From Phycisphaerae bacterium (lineage in GTDB: Bacteria; Planctomycetota; Phycisphaerae; Sedimentisphaerales; Sedimentisphaeraceae), in contig JALWYQ010000037.1 of NCBI GenBank assembly GCA_027078365.1, positions 23,831 through 87,830 of the forward strand: a stretch of 64,000 bases of DNA, written 5' to 3'. Every line of letters begins with the position of its first letter. Positions within the stretch are counted from its first letter, which is position 1. A program made the position numbers and the translations under genes. Shown one piece after another: positions 19,601 through 27,777 of the stretch. The notes beneath the pieces were generated by a model. The model was not told where the DNA came from. It was given only the letters and a program-made list of their open reading frames with translations, and did no database searches.

Positions 19601-19890
19601 TCGCCATCATAGTTTAAACATATAATTATGTCGTCAGGGATTTGAGCAGGATCTGTTCCTATGCTATTCCAATTATCATTAATCCAGTCGAGTAGTGTTT
19701 GGCCAGAGCCATCTTGGTTTGTTGCATCCATTCCTATGCCATCAAATTGAATCACATCATATGAGCCGGCTTTTGGAAATTGCAAAAGATAAATCATCTT
19801 GCGACAACTCTCTAAATACTTCCACCCGTTACCTTCAAGGAAGTCTGCCGCTGTGCATGGAAACTCTTCTGACCAGTAGTAATTCTTCAT
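16645..19890 (-). CDS. Large distal tail protein (probable tail fibre or tip)
   Basis: At 1081 aa this is the largest prophage protein and the last gene of the late operon, the usual place for receptor-binding or tail-tip proteins. It is rich in Asn, Asp, Ser, Trp and Tyr with few Lys, as in beta-rich fibre proteins. No coiled coil or collagen repeat was seen. Several cysteines (CLNYDGEEYYLQPCYAW, SCPCQL) are unusual for a fibre. The segment YYSCGAWVVKTIARDAAGNETLP near residue 910 looks like an Ig/FN3-type edge. It starts 2 bases after the preceding stop. Function is inferred from position and composition only. Confidence 0.6.
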   Translation of the reverse strand: MKNYYWSEEFPCTAADFLEGNGWKYLESCRKMIYLLQFPKAGSYDVIQFDGIGMDATNQDGSGQTLLDWINDNWNSIGTDPAQIPDDIIICLNYDGEEYYLQPCYAWSLTGMQQKDVNEALINSCPCQLDTAEAKESLQNNNSWGNLTTGGWIRVANPNRYYHFSHNSARFRQFNSYNDYSDSSEHSLHKSYLYLPQEYDPRMYLPHLIAMDTGDLKGQHTPYELGLLGITNPSTLGVAFPSSRFGYQRWMGDDPVPPFVSSQYALNIGVPASDNHWEPNADEYTFQDAKYCAALQNCAMRAIDSSGTASDINDVWINNYIANGGDINDITNRVFFANNNDMEFACNGSTFEKYLEMSGEYDWAFVTHLPYIPENIFASIKLENLENDQAQMDAINSFFASIKGTWRKIWKYSLGLPPGTMVVQESCPVSQSYGNAKLKNYSNVNDWIASFIDNFTTTFPANYDPNKIVYDCEETRLRHNPKNEALQEFDYELLANITNHVWRVLSVDYGTKENVSISMRGISSSQKGELCESDVDEEWRFHAAYDEDESARIALSRGNKASINKIDDEKAGSFYSYATGGVWSRASKYQIEKYNDNTGEYDLGIIKGGEFRNDYYWNSPAYIAGVLVKLDKSDFPATATRNAFVKFALRIYEVDTSDSEYSEQTLVPVDGSLEIGSISTGSGTGSNVSVIHSMVLENMADNDPLFCCLIPTKPSKPDAGDDWDNQSYSTKSLDGSEWACVGGDGDYCRYKRLDGKGISPAKIERVSDDVLLGWDWNSVADSVWFKDFRNRKKVASFDVTDTLCPIPNPPKWVDRFPVGINANSGKNYHITKIEGELMQVIDRPSGDSRNISFKHEITDQYGELKFVGDWETSRKFSITPADLINIPDIDVDADEYSENRLYWYYSCGAWVVKTIARDAAGNETLPAFVNLLTRQSSPITNNINSTSSTEYNVVQSVIFGGLPVSLRNTSISNMSDTWTDDYDFEFKIECDDDSIQHDYHDWTSASQLDTDFLYETRRGVKCNINIYTATTYQAAQDWLDNKFGEELYRLHWRWKLKTETTYIDDIDHRWVGNWVSLKQTT

Positions 19891-19892
19891 GT

Positions 19893-21026
19893 CTAGTACG
19901 CCCTTGTGTCGCTAATGACAGCTTTTATTCTTCTATCTTCTTCGTCCCAGCCAATAGATCTATGCTCTAGATCGCCTGTAAATGTTAGTGTTGGAGTTAG
20001 CCAATAGCGACCTTGTGAATCTTTCCTCGCAGAAACAACTGCGCCTTCTAAAAACCAAGGAATGTACGGCCTAAAATCTGCAACAATGCCTTCTTCTCCG
20101 GCCGCTGAACCAGCTGCAATAGCACCTTCCACTCGCAAAATAACATCTGTTTCAACCTCTGACCACAAATCATCGCTCGCAGTTGACGGTGAAATATCGA
20201 CTGCATATCCTTCGCCTGCTACATAGTCAGCGATGCATTCATACAGTACTGAGCCAACCAACACTTTCTGACCAGCTGTATAGTTTGTTCGTTCGTTTGC
20301 TCCTCCTTCATCTAAGATTGTGCCTGTTCCGCCGTCTGGCCATGTTGGATAACTGTTTTCTGCTGGAACGAATAAATATTGACTACGACCAGCTATTGTG
20401 TCGCCTTCAGGAACATCTCCACTACCATCAGAAATTGTGTCGTATGATAAGCTTTGTTGTACTGTGAAAAAGTAAGTGTCATTTTCTCCGCCGCCACTGC
20501 TGCTTCCGCCACCACCAAATCTAATAACCGCCCATTTCTCGCCGGTTCCATCTTCTTTGTATAAGATCTGCGCAGTTCCACTTTCTCCGCTCTCCAAAAT
20601 ATTTTCGCCGCTTTTAAGGTCTGCAAAGCTGTGAGCTTCGTCTATTATGTTAACCTTAACATTGCAAGTTCCGCTCGCCCACGCATGGCCTATCTTTCCA
20701 GCCGGTATTGACTCTGCTAAAACTGCAAATTTACCCGCCGCCGTTGCGCTAGTGGGCGTGATGCAATTCAATACAGGGTTTTCCCTGAATTGTTTTGCTG
20801 CCGTAGCTGGGTCAAAGACAACGCCATCGATGGCAACTACTGCGAATGTTTGTAAATCTGCTCCTGTACTGTTTTTGACTAGGATTATGTTGTCGTTTAG
20901 AGACTCGCCTTTGATGCCAGTCTTGCCTTTCGATAGCTGCCAATCGTGTAGCATTTCGACTAACGCATTATATGTGCTTGCTGAGATCCGTAACTTGTCA
21001 CCGGCTGTAACCTTGGCGTTGTTCAT
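19893..21026 (-). CDS. Late tail-region structural protein, unknown
   Basis: This 377 aa protein lies between the tape-measure region and the large tail protein. The N-terminus (KVTAGDKLRISASTYNALVEMLHDWQ) is helical. Residues 55-160 look like beta-rich decoration modules (LQTFAVVAIDGVVFDP, AVLAESIPAGKIGHAWASG), followed by a Gly/Ser linker (GGGGSSSGGG) and a second globular part. The linker suggests two independently folded domains. No named family is recognised; a tail-tip or baseplate component is likely from position. Confidence 0.6.
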   Translation of the reverse strand: MNNAKVTAGDKLRISASTYNALVEMLHDWQLSKGKTGIKGESLNDNIILVKNSTGADLQTFAVVAIDGVVFDPATAAKQFRENPVLNCITPTSATAAGKFAVLAESIPAGKIGHAWASGTCNVKVNIIDEAHSFADLKSGENILESGESGTAQILYKEDGTGEKWAVIRFGGGGSSSGGGENDTYFFTVQQSLSYDTISDGSGDVPEGDTIAGRSQYLFVPAENSYPTWPDGGTGTILDEGGANERTNYTAGQKVLVGSVLYECIADYVAGEGYAVDISPSTASDDLWSEVETDVILRVEGAIAAGSAAGEEGIVADFRPYIPWFLEGAVVSARKDSQGRYWLTPTLTFTGDLEHRSIGWDEEDRRIKAVISDTRAY

Positions 21027-21029
21027 CTT

Positions 21030-21875
21030 TTAGATTCCTAAATTGTTAAGATCGCCAGTTGGTAAAACCTGTTCGACATAAACAGCCATAGGTATCTTTT
21101 TAATCCTCTTAGCTGTCGCATCCTCTGCGTTCTCGTATTGGACCCAGAGGTAATCCCAGCCTTTTTTTTCGATTCCAGTAATATTGCCTACAGATAGACC
21201 TGTCGCGTTTGGCTTGCGAGAGAACTTAAATGTAATCTCCCAATCTGCGGCGTTGCCCCTTTTAGTTCCAGATGCGCCCTGAAACAACACCTCTCCCGCT
21301 GGAAAGCCCGCGAAGGTTGAGGAATTAACGCTACCAGTTAAGTCTGCCCATGTCGATTTTAGAGAATTGACTGTGGTGTCATCCATATAGTGTACTTCGC
21401 TAAAATTGTAGCTTGGTTTGGGCACATCAACCCCTTGAATATTATCGCCAGAAACTCCTATCGCTCGGTTGTGGTCCGGCGCTGTCTCGCCAGTTGGGGC
21501 ATACTTGTTTACAGTAGCAATACTTTGATTCACATGCTCGGTATGTCCGCCAGTATCAAACTGGTAAACACTGTTCCCTGCCGTTCTTTGTGTTTGGAAG
21601 CTGTATGTTACCGTTCCTTCCCAGATTGCCCGTGTTCCATTCTCATCCACAAAAACATCTTCTATCTGTCGAGACTGTCTTGGTACGTCAGAACCGCCAA
21701 TAGGCCATGTTTCAGGGCTGGTTGCAAGCAATGCAGCGTGCGCAGCGTCTTCTAGGTCTTGAAATGTGTCGGATTCGCCCTTAATACCCTGCAAAATATA
21801 GCTAATGGTGGCACTTTTGCTCACGCCATCGATGATATTGCGACCATTTATCTTTTCTGTGCATGTAACTGACAT
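21030..21875 (-). CDS. Late tail-region structural protein, unknown
   Basis: The 281 aa product is encoded directly after the tape measure, where lambda-like phages place minor tail or distal tail proteins. The sequence alternates short beta strands and loops (TVTYSFQTQRTAGNSVYQFDTGGHTEH; ADWEITFKFSRKP). No signal or membrane segment. The next gene starts 4 bases after its stop. The distal-tail assignment rests on position. Confidence 0.6.
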   Translation of the reverse strand: MSVTCTEKINGRNIIDGVSKSATISYILQGIKGESDTFQDLEDAAHAALLATSPETWPIGGSDVPRQSRQIEDVFVDENGTRAIWEGTVTYSFQTQRTAGNSVYQFDTGGHTEHVNQSIATVNKYAPTGETAPDHNRAIGVSGDNIQGVDVPKPSYNFSEVHYMDDTTVNSLKSTWADLTGSVNSSTFAGFPAGEVLFQGASGTKRGNAADWEITFKFSRKPNATGLSVGNITGIEKKGWDYLWVQYENAEDATAKRIKKIPMAVYVEQVLPTGDLNNLGI

Positions 21876-21890
21876 CTATTAACCTCTTTC

Positions 21891-23816
21891 TTACGCAGTA
21901 AATGTCATACCGCTCTGATCACCCCAACTGGTCTGCAGCCCTTTAATAATTCGCCTTGTATTGTCTGCGGTTTCTCTTGTTGCCTGGGCTATTTTATTGA
22001 CTACATTGCCAGTCCCTAAACCTGAGACAGCGTATGCAGAGAATGTTCCAGACGTTGATGTACTCTGTTGCAATGCTTTTATGCCTTTCAAGGCGTTTGC
22101 GATAGCGTCTGCAACACTAGCAGTAGCATTGCCGCCTGCGCCGAGATCGGCATTGACATTTACGCCAGTCTTTTTCGTGTCCTTTGACTTCTTAATGAGC
22201 TCTGCGTATTCCTTTTTTGCCTTTTCGACATCTTTTTGGGCATTATCAATTGCTTCTGTGCTAACGTTAACCATCTTGTCTATAAGCTTTTTGTTCGCCT
22301 CCGTTAGCTCATCTATGCTCTCTTGTTTGTTGATTTTAGAGTCCGTTCCCATGTCGACTCTGTGTTTTGCTTTCCGATCTTCGATTTCAATCTTTTTGTA
22401 TGCCAGCCTTTTTTCTTTATCGCTCATAAGAGAATGACTGACTGCAAACCTTTTTCTCTCCGACTCATTATCGATGTCTATTTTCTTCTGAATGCCTGCT
22501 GTTATCGCCGCCGTTGCCTTGAACTTATTCTTAATCACGTCAATCATGGTTAGCGTGGTAATCATTCCTTCTTTAAATCGATCTACGAAATCAAGGATTG
22601 CGGTATTGAACGTTTTCACAATTGCCGCAGATCCCTTTGCCCATTCCAATTTCATGACCGCCCAGAACACCTTTGCTGCACCAAGAACATCGCCGCCTGT
22701 CAACAACACTTTAATCGCATCCATAGCATCTTTCACATCACTGCTGATGCCTGAAAACGTATCACCTATAATCTTTGATGCCTTTGCAGCAATGTTTGTT
22801 GTTGCACCAAATGCAACACCTAGTGCTGCCACCAGACCAATCGCAATACCTATTGGAGAGGCTATCGCCGCAAATGCTGCCGTAAATGCCGCACCAACCC
22901 CAGAAACAACTGTGACTAGCGCACCAAGGGTAGCTCCAACACCCGAAATAATACCTCCAAGAACCACGAGTGATGCACCTGCCGCAACAACCCCCACGGC
23001 AATTTTAGCAAAAGACACCACTAAGCCCCTGTTTTTCTTTATCCACTTGTCAAATAAGACCAGAACGCTCGTTGTCTTGTCTACGATTTTTTCAATCGCT
23101 GGTGCCAAGACTGCACCAACGTTGAACCCAACGACCTTGCTTACTCTAGACAACCTGCCAAAGGCGTCCGTCAGGTTTTCTGCTGCCCTTGCGTCTGTAG
23201 CACTGATGATCAAGTCTAAAGCTTTCGCTTCTTCTTTTAATTTCTTGATGCCGCTGGCACCGTTCATCATCATTGGCAGCAATGCCGTTCCAGACCTGCC
23301 CAATAGAGTCATCGCTATCGCTGCCCTTTTGGTTGGGTCTTCTATTTTTGAGATTTTATCAGCAATTAGCATAAATTGCTTCTCTGGACTTAAACCGTTG
23401 AGATCTTTAAAGGTTAGTCCAAGATCTTTAAATGCGTCTACCTGTGTGCTTAATCCCCTGCCAGCATCATAGATGCTTCGTTGCATCTTCTTGAACCCGT
23501 TTTCAAATGCCGAAAATTCAACGCCACTTTGTTGTGCAGCGAACTTCAACGCAGATAACGATTCAACCGACACACCCGTTCTCTTTGACATCTTCGCCAG
23601 TGAATCGCCCATCTTAGAAAATGACCTTACTGCCAAGGCGAATGGGGCTGACATCGCTGCACCAACGGCGGTCATCTTCATCCCAATCTGTGTAACGTTC
23701 GCCCCAAATCTTCTCAGCTTACGCTCCGCAATCTTCATGCCGCGGACTAATGGGCTTGAGTCTGCGTAGATTGACACATACGCCTTGCCTGCCTTTATAC
23801 CACCACTTTTTGACAT
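21891..23816 (-). CDS. Tail tape measure protein
   Basis: The product is about 641 aa, with a long helical N-terminal region of TP901/lambda-H type (RGMKIAERKLRRFGANVTQIGMKMTAVGAAMSAP, MGDSLAKMSKRTGVSVESLSALKFAAQ). A hydrophobic middle (about residues 270-350, Gly/Ala/Val-rich) is typical of tape measures that insert into the host membrane. A charged coiled-coil C-terminal half follows. The ATG at 23816 overlaps the stop of the frameshifted chaperone (TAATATG) and has GAGGG upstream. By the usual scaling the tail would be roughly 95-100 nm long. Confidence 0.92.
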   Translation of the reverse strand: MSKSGGIKAGKAYVSIYADSSPLVRGMKIAERKLRRFGANVTQIGMKMTAVGAAMSAPFALAVRSFSKMGDSLAKMSKRTGVSVESLSALKFAAQQSGVEFSAFENGFKKMQRSIYDAGRGLSTQVDAFKDLGLTFKDLNGLSPEKQFMLIADKISKIEDPTKRAAIAMTLLGRSGTALLPMMMNGASGIKKLKEEAKALDLIISATDARAAENLTDAFGRLSRVSKVVGFNVGAVLAPAIEKIVDKTTSVLVLFDKWIKKNRGLVVSFAKIAVGVVAAGASLVVLGGIISGVGATLGALVTVVSGVGAAFTAAFAAIASPIGIAIGLVAALGVAFGATTNIAAKASKIIGDTFSGISSDVKDAMDAIKVLLTGGDVLGAAKVFWAVMKLEWAKGSAAIVKTFNTAILDFVDRFKEGMITTLTMIDVIKNKFKATAAITAGIQKKIDIDNESERKRFAVSHSLMSDKEKRLAYKKIEIEDRKAKHRVDMGTDSKINKQESIDELTEANKKLIDKMVNVSTEAIDNAQKDVEKAKKEYAELIKKSKDTKKTGVNVNADLGAGGNATASVADAIANALKGIKALQQSTSTSGTFSAYAVSGLGTGNVVNKIAQATRETADNTRRIIKGLQTSWGDQSGMTFTA

Positions 23817-23817
23817 A

Positions 23818-24216
23818 TTAAAAACCCTCAAACGCTTTCTTTAAATCGCTAACATTCTCGCTTGTAATAAGAATCGCATCGCTTTTCTTTTCCATGTATG
23901 GATTAAAATCGCTAGGCTGTTTTGCTTTATCAGACTTATCAAAACAAGTGCGATTGTAAAGCAACGCCATTAACGTTGACGATCTCGACCAAGCATCCTC
24001 TCGGACGCCATCAGCCATCCAAACTAATTCGCTTAGTTTGAATGGTGATGGGTCAATTCCGACTATACCTGCGAGCTTGTAAATTAGCTCCCAAAGGCTT
24101 GGTTGACGACTTTTTGACCGTCCAGGGCGTTCGCCTCTTCTTCCGCCCTCTTCACTGCCAGCGTGATCACTTCTGCACTCTTCTCGATGATCTTGGCGCG
24201 ATCCATCCGACCGCAC
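23818..24216 (-). CDS. Tail assembly chaperone, -1 frameshift extension (gpT-like)
   Basis: This frame has no convincing start of its own: its first 40 residues are a shadow of the zero frame, rich in Arg, Ser and Gly. Protein-like sequence begins just after the slip site (SRQPSLWELIYKLAGIVGIDPSPF). The predicted fusion reads DGQK then SRQPSLWELIYK and runs to FEGF. It is translated only by ribosomes that shift -1, giving a minor gpGT product, as in lambda. Its stop overlaps the tape measure start. Confidence 0.85.
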   Translation of the reverse strand: MRSDGSRQDHREECRSDHAGSEEGGRRGERPGRSKSRQPSLWELIYKLAGIVGIDPSPFKLSELVWMADGVREDAWSRSSTLMALLYNRTCFDKSDKAKQPSDFNPYMEKKSDAILITSENVSDLKKAFEGF

Positions 24217-24518
24217 CCTCGGAAAAAATCCAGTAGCTCCTCGACAAAGGCGGTCTGCATGTCCATTATCGCAGAACCACCCAAAGCCTCGCCAAACTGC
24301 GCATCTGTAATGTTTGCTTTGTCTGCTTGATCTTTAACCAAGCAATAAACAACGTCGCATAACAACACAACATCTGTCGCCAGTCTAGTGGCGAGTGGAG
24401 GGTCTCCCGACTCTATGTCTAGGAGATCGATGCCAAGCAAAGACTTAACCCTCTTTACTGCGCCAATGTTAATACTGATGTTCCATTGATTGCCTTTAAA
24501 GTCTGCAAATCTCTTCAT
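24084..24518 (-). CDS. Tail assembly chaperone, zero-frame product (gpG-like)
   Basis: The 144 aa helical protein lies between tail tube and tape measure, the invariant location of gpG/gpGT chaperones. It ends DGQKVVNQAFGS. A second open frame (-1) overlaps its last 133 bases and continues to the tape measure gene. The chaperone binds the tape measure and recruits tail tube subunits, and is absent from virions. No sequence motif defines the family, so the call rests on synteny and the frameshift. Confidence 0.85.
   Translation of the reverse strand: MKRFADFKGNQWNISINIGAVKRVKSLLGIDLLDIESGDPPLATRLATDVVLLCDVVYCLVKDQADKANITDAQFGEALGGSAIMDMQTAFVEELLDFFRGCGRMDRAKIIEKSAEVITLAVKRAEEEANALDGQKVVNQAFGS
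24110..24116 (-). promoter_or_regulatory. Probable -1 programmed frameshift site
   Basis: On the coding strand the zero frame reads GGT CAA AAA GTC. Slipping back one base on the A5 run gives AAA AGT CGT CAA, the frame of the downstream extension. It is not a canonical X-XXY-YYZ heptamer, so efficiency may be low. No downstream pseudoknot was worked out. Confidence 0.7.
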
Positions 24519-24549
24519 CTCAATCTCTTTCGGTGTTAATTATGTTCGC

Positions 24550-24984
24550 TTACTCTGACACTGATACCCACTCTGTAAAGCTTGATAGCTTAACAGATAC
24601 AGACACCTTGATTGCTTCTGTTAATGATTCGTTTCTTGAGAAGTTTGTAACTGCCCAGTCGCCGCTTGGACCTTCCGAACCAGCAACACCAGTAGCACCT
24701 GTGAGGAAAGACATTGCAATATCTTCGTTCGCCAAGAATGCGTTCTTGATCGTTGTAAAGTTTGCATCGTTTTCTTTCCAAACCATCTCAAATTCTGCCG
24801 AGGCAGATTTTAGTGTTGGAGCGGTTGCTGCCCAACCAGAATTGCCTCTTGTTGTGATGTCTGCCTCGCCAGTCTCTAGCGTTAATGTAACGTCTCTAAT
24901 GTTTGTTAGCTCAGTTGATGGTGTTGAGCCGGCTGTTCCGATGTATGCTTTGGCGTTCATACCTAACTTGAAGTTTGCTGACAT
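24550..24984 (-). CDS. Major tail (tube) protein
   Basis: The 144 aa beta-rich protein begins MSANFKLGMNAKAYIG. The segment VTLTLETGEADITTRGNSGWAATAPTLKSASAEFEMVWKE matches the strand pattern of TP901-1/gp17-like tube proteins (DVTL...GEADVTTRG). It is located immediately before the chaperone genes, as expected. It forms the hexameric rings of the non-contractile tail. Confidence 0.88.
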   Translation of the reverse strand: MSANFKLGMNAKAYIGTAGSTPSTELTNIRDVTLTLETGEADITTRGNSGWAATAPTLKSASAEFEMVWKENDANFTTIKNAFLANEDIAMSFLTGATGVAGSEGPSGDWAVTNFSRNESLTEAIKVSVSVKLSSFTEWVSVSE

Positions 24985-24999
24985 GTTTATGTCTCCTAT

Positions 25000-25452
25000 T
25001 TATCGAATGCTATTTTTCCACATTGCCGGCAATTGCGGCAGGTTCTTTTTTAATGCCGGAGCCATGTAGGGCCGCGCGGCAACGTTGATTCTTTTCTTAA
25101 CGCTTTTTCGTTTTGATCTATCCCAGAAATGTGCGGTTGTGTTTCCGCCATATTCTAAGACCGATGGAATGTCGTCTCCCGACTTTCCGTTTAACTTCAT
25201 TGGCCCAACAACAATCAATCTTTCACTGGGGTCATAGCCAAATAAGATAAACTTCTTTAAGAACCCAGTTCTATTGGTTGGTGGGCTTCCCGGCTTGCTG
25301 CCTTTCTTGCGCCGCCTGATGCTAGATTTAGCTGACGTTCTGACGTATGCACCGAACCGGCTTAATACTCGCCTTGTCGCCTTGTCGGCTGCGCTAACAA
25401 CTCGCAGCTGATCAAAAAACATTGCATCAAATCTAAACATGCCCTTTGCCAT
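25000..25452 (-). CDS. HK97 gp10-like head-tail/minor tail protein
   Basis: The 150 aa product carries VRTSAKSSIRRRK, a Lys/Arg-rich loop with PGSPP, then SVLEYGGNTTAHFWDRS and ARPYMAPALKK. The E-Y-G plus R-P-x-M pattern is typical of the HK97-gp10 family at the head-tail interface. It overlaps the preceding gene by one base, within a neck-to-tail gene run. Confidence 0.82.
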   Translation of the reverse strand: MAKGMFRFDAMFFDQLRVVSAADKATRRVLSRFGAYVRTSAKSSIRRRKKGSKPGSPPTNRTGFLKKFILFGYDPSERLIVVGPMKLNGKSGDDIPSVLEYGGNTTAHFWDRSKRKSVKKRINVAARPYMAPALKKNLPQLPAMWKNSIR

Positions 25453-25868
25453 TATTCAATCGCCGTATAAGTGACGGTTAACAGGGAAGTAAACACTAGC
25501 TGGCTAGCCAAATGATCCCGGTCATAAACCGGATTACGCTCAGTTTTTACCCAGATCGCAGAGCCAAGAACCCGATTACTCCTGATTAAGTCTGATATTT
25601 CAGTAACCAGCTGAATCAATGGCTCAACTTCAGAGTCCACCGCACTAGACACCTTTTTCTGGATGCCGACCTCAATGGAGTACGACGTCTCAACCTCAGA
25701 GCGGTTTGCTAGCTCCTGCTCCATCGATGCCGGCACAACCGCAATCTTGACGCCTGATAGATCCTCTAGCGAAAACTTAGGCATCACCGACCTCTGGGCG
25801 ACTATCTCCTGAGATAATGTCGCCGAGTTTATGAGGTCTGTTAGGTTGTCTGCTATTGTTAGGATCAT
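25452..25868 (-). CDS. Probable tail terminator protein
   Basis: The 138 aa product has an N-terminal amphipathic helix (LTIADNLTDLINSATLS) followed by alternating strands (TSYSIEVGIQKKV; QLVFTSLLTVTYTAIE). The size, fold pattern and place just upstream of the gp10-like and tail tube genes fit the gpU/tail-completion group. There is no unique motif, so this is a positional inference. Confidence 0.65.
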   Translation of the reverse strand: MILTIADNLTDLINSATLSQEIVAQRSVMPKFSLEDLSGVKIAVVPASMEQELANRSEVETSYSIEVGIQKKVSSAVDSEVEPLIQLVTEISDLIRSNRVLGSAIWVKTERNPVYDRDHLASQLVFTSLLTVTYTAIE

Positions 25869-25869
25869 G

Positions 25870-27777
25870 TTATGCCATTCTCCCTGCTGGTATGCCTGAG
25901 AAGTTATTGCCGAAATTGTCTAATGGGTCTCCGCCAATATAATTGTTCTCGTAAGCTGTTGCTATTTTATTAGCAATCCAATTATCTCCATCAGGCGTTG
26001 ATGGATGTGTCCAGTCTGATTGATACAATGATATTGGAAAATCCCAACAATCAACAAAAGGAATCTTATGTATAGTTGACAATTCAGCTAAAGAATAGTT
26101 CAACTTCGTAAGTGCCTCTTCTTGCAAATTAAACCTATCAATGTCTTGATCGACACCTTCTATGCTGTATTTTGGGTATGGTATTGTTCCACACAACACA
26201 ACATCATTACTGTGCTTCATAGCATCGCTTTGCCCGACAACTTTGGTAAACATAGCCTTGCCAGCCATCATTGATATTGCCCCAAATACTCTTGATGCCA
26301 ATTCTTCTGGTCTTGGACTTAAATCATTGTCTAGTATCGCAGCTATATCGTTAAGTCCAGGACCGTTTACGAATACTATAATACAGTCTTGGTACAACCA
26401 AATGAAGCCATGATCAGAATCGTATCTATCCTTTATCGACGTACATGCACCAGTAGAATCTATCAAAACCGCAGACCCTGTTCTTCCGCCGTTAACAACA
26501 TACCTGCGTTCTGTAAACGCATTGCCAATTGCATGCCCAACATGATTCAATTTGGCTCCAGAATCAGGACTTGTTGTTCTAAACGTAGATGTGAAACTGT
26601 CTCCTACAACTACAACAGGTTTTTTTGCAACCACTAGTTTGTCTATTGATGCAGTAGCAGCTGATGAATTATTTATTTCTACTAATTTTCCAACTGATGT
26701 TAAATTAGAATATTTTATTGTTAGGTTTGTCTCGTCGCCAAGCAGTATATGTTTAGGGTCGGTTATTCCTTGAGGCCCCTGACACTCATGGTAATTTACA
26801 TACATACAAGAGAAGCCACGTGTACCAGAATCTCCATCTGCGTGCTTAAACAAATCTATATCTAATATCTCGTTGTCTGCAATGCTTTGGACGTGAGTTG
26901 CTGGTGGGCTTGCAGTTAAACCTCTATAACTTGACAATGTTCCTGTCCCTGCACCTCCGCTATAATCTATGACGTATTTAACAAGGTGTCCATCCCCATA
27001 TGCGCTGTCACCACCAGGTAGGCTCTTGATTGAAATTTCTAGTTTTTCACCTAAAGGAACAGTTACTCCCTCTAGGAATATATGGTAAGATTCATCGTAA
27101 TCAAGCGTAGGAATAAAATTTAAACCAGACATATTGACTGAATCTAATTCATACAATATCTTGTCGGTAGTCTGTATTTTAGCGCCTATAAAAAATATTT
27201 TATCGTCTATGTCAGAATTTACTGTCCCGGTGTATATATAATCATCAACGGTTGTGCCTAAATCTCCATCATAAGAATTTCCAGCAATTAAACCAGTCCC
27301 ACCTCCAGTAGTAGAATAGTCGCACACTAAGTAACAAGGTGCTGCTTCTGGGTCAGTTGCAGTGTCTGTATCCGTCTCTATACAACAACCCAAAACATCC
27401 CCTTCTTGAATTTCTATACCTAACGACGATACATCAATCGAGAAATTAATTCTTTTACTTGCTGGCACTACATCTATCACGGCATCATGTACGAGGTTGG
27501 TTATATCAGTATCACTTCTAAGTTTTAATTTATCATAAGTTGTTCCTGTGCCATCAAAATACCCAATCTTCAACTTAGCTTTTGTTACATTAGCACCAGC
27601 AGTAGTCCTGTTCACAAGTATTGATGCCGAAAACTCAGTCAATGTTCCTGCATGTTTACAACTCAGTCTTTTGTCAAACCACGTTGTATTACATGCCACC
27701 AAACCTCCGCCTGAGCCAGACGGCATTCTGCCTATCCCTGCTACATTTAAATTTAAAGGTGTATTATCATAAGCCAT
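25870..27777 (-). CDS. Virion-region protein with SGNH/GDSL hydrolase domain
   Basis: The 635 aa product has about 390 N-terminal residues that look like beta-rich virion or adhesin modules. They are followed by an SGNH hydrolase. Block I is VVVVGDSFTSTF (nucleophile Ser in GDS), block III has VNGPGLND (Asn of GxND), and block V is DWTHPSTPDGDNW (Asp-x-x-His). SGNH enzymes cleave ester bonds such as acetyl groups on polysaccharides. In phages this points to a capsule or O-antigen deacetylase carried on the particle. It is encoded between head-tail genes rather than at the fibre end. GAGG precedes the ATG, which overlaps the previous stop. Confidence 0.8.
   Translation of the reverse strand: MAYDNTPLNLNVAGIGRMPSGSGGGLVACNTTWFDKRLSCKHAGTLTEFSASILVNRTTAGANVTKAKLKIGYFDGTGTTYDKLKLRSDTDITNLVHDAVIDVVPASKRINFSIDVSSLGIEIQEGDVLGCCIETDTDTATDPEAAPCYLVCDYSTTGGGTGLIAGNSYDGDLGTTVDDYIYTGTVNSDIDDKIFFIGAKIQTTDKILYELDSVNMSGLNFIPTLDYDESYHIFLEGVTVPLGEKLEISIKSLPGGDSAYGDGHLVKYVIDYSGGAGTGTLSSYRGLTASPPATHVQSIADNEILDIDLFKHADGDSGTRGFSCMYVNYHECQGPQGITDPKHILLGDETNLTIKYSNLTSVGKLVEINNSSAATASIDKLVVAKKPVVVVGDSFTSTFRTTSPDSGAKLNHVGHAIGNAFTERRYVVNGGRTGSAVLIDSTGACTSIKDRYDSDHGFIWLYQDCIIVFVNGPGLNDIAAILDNDLSPRPEELASRVFGAISMMAGKAMFTKVVGQSDAMKHSNDVVLCGTIPYPKYSIEGVDQDIDRFNLQEEALTKLNYSLAELSTIHKIPFVDCWDFPISLYQSDWTHPSTPDGDNWIANKIATAYENNYIGGDPLDNFGNNFSGIPAGRMA

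Noticed and set aside
22492-23472. Rightward 326 aa frame in the tape measure region
   Set aside because: Antisense shadow of the Ala/Val-rich tape measure gene.
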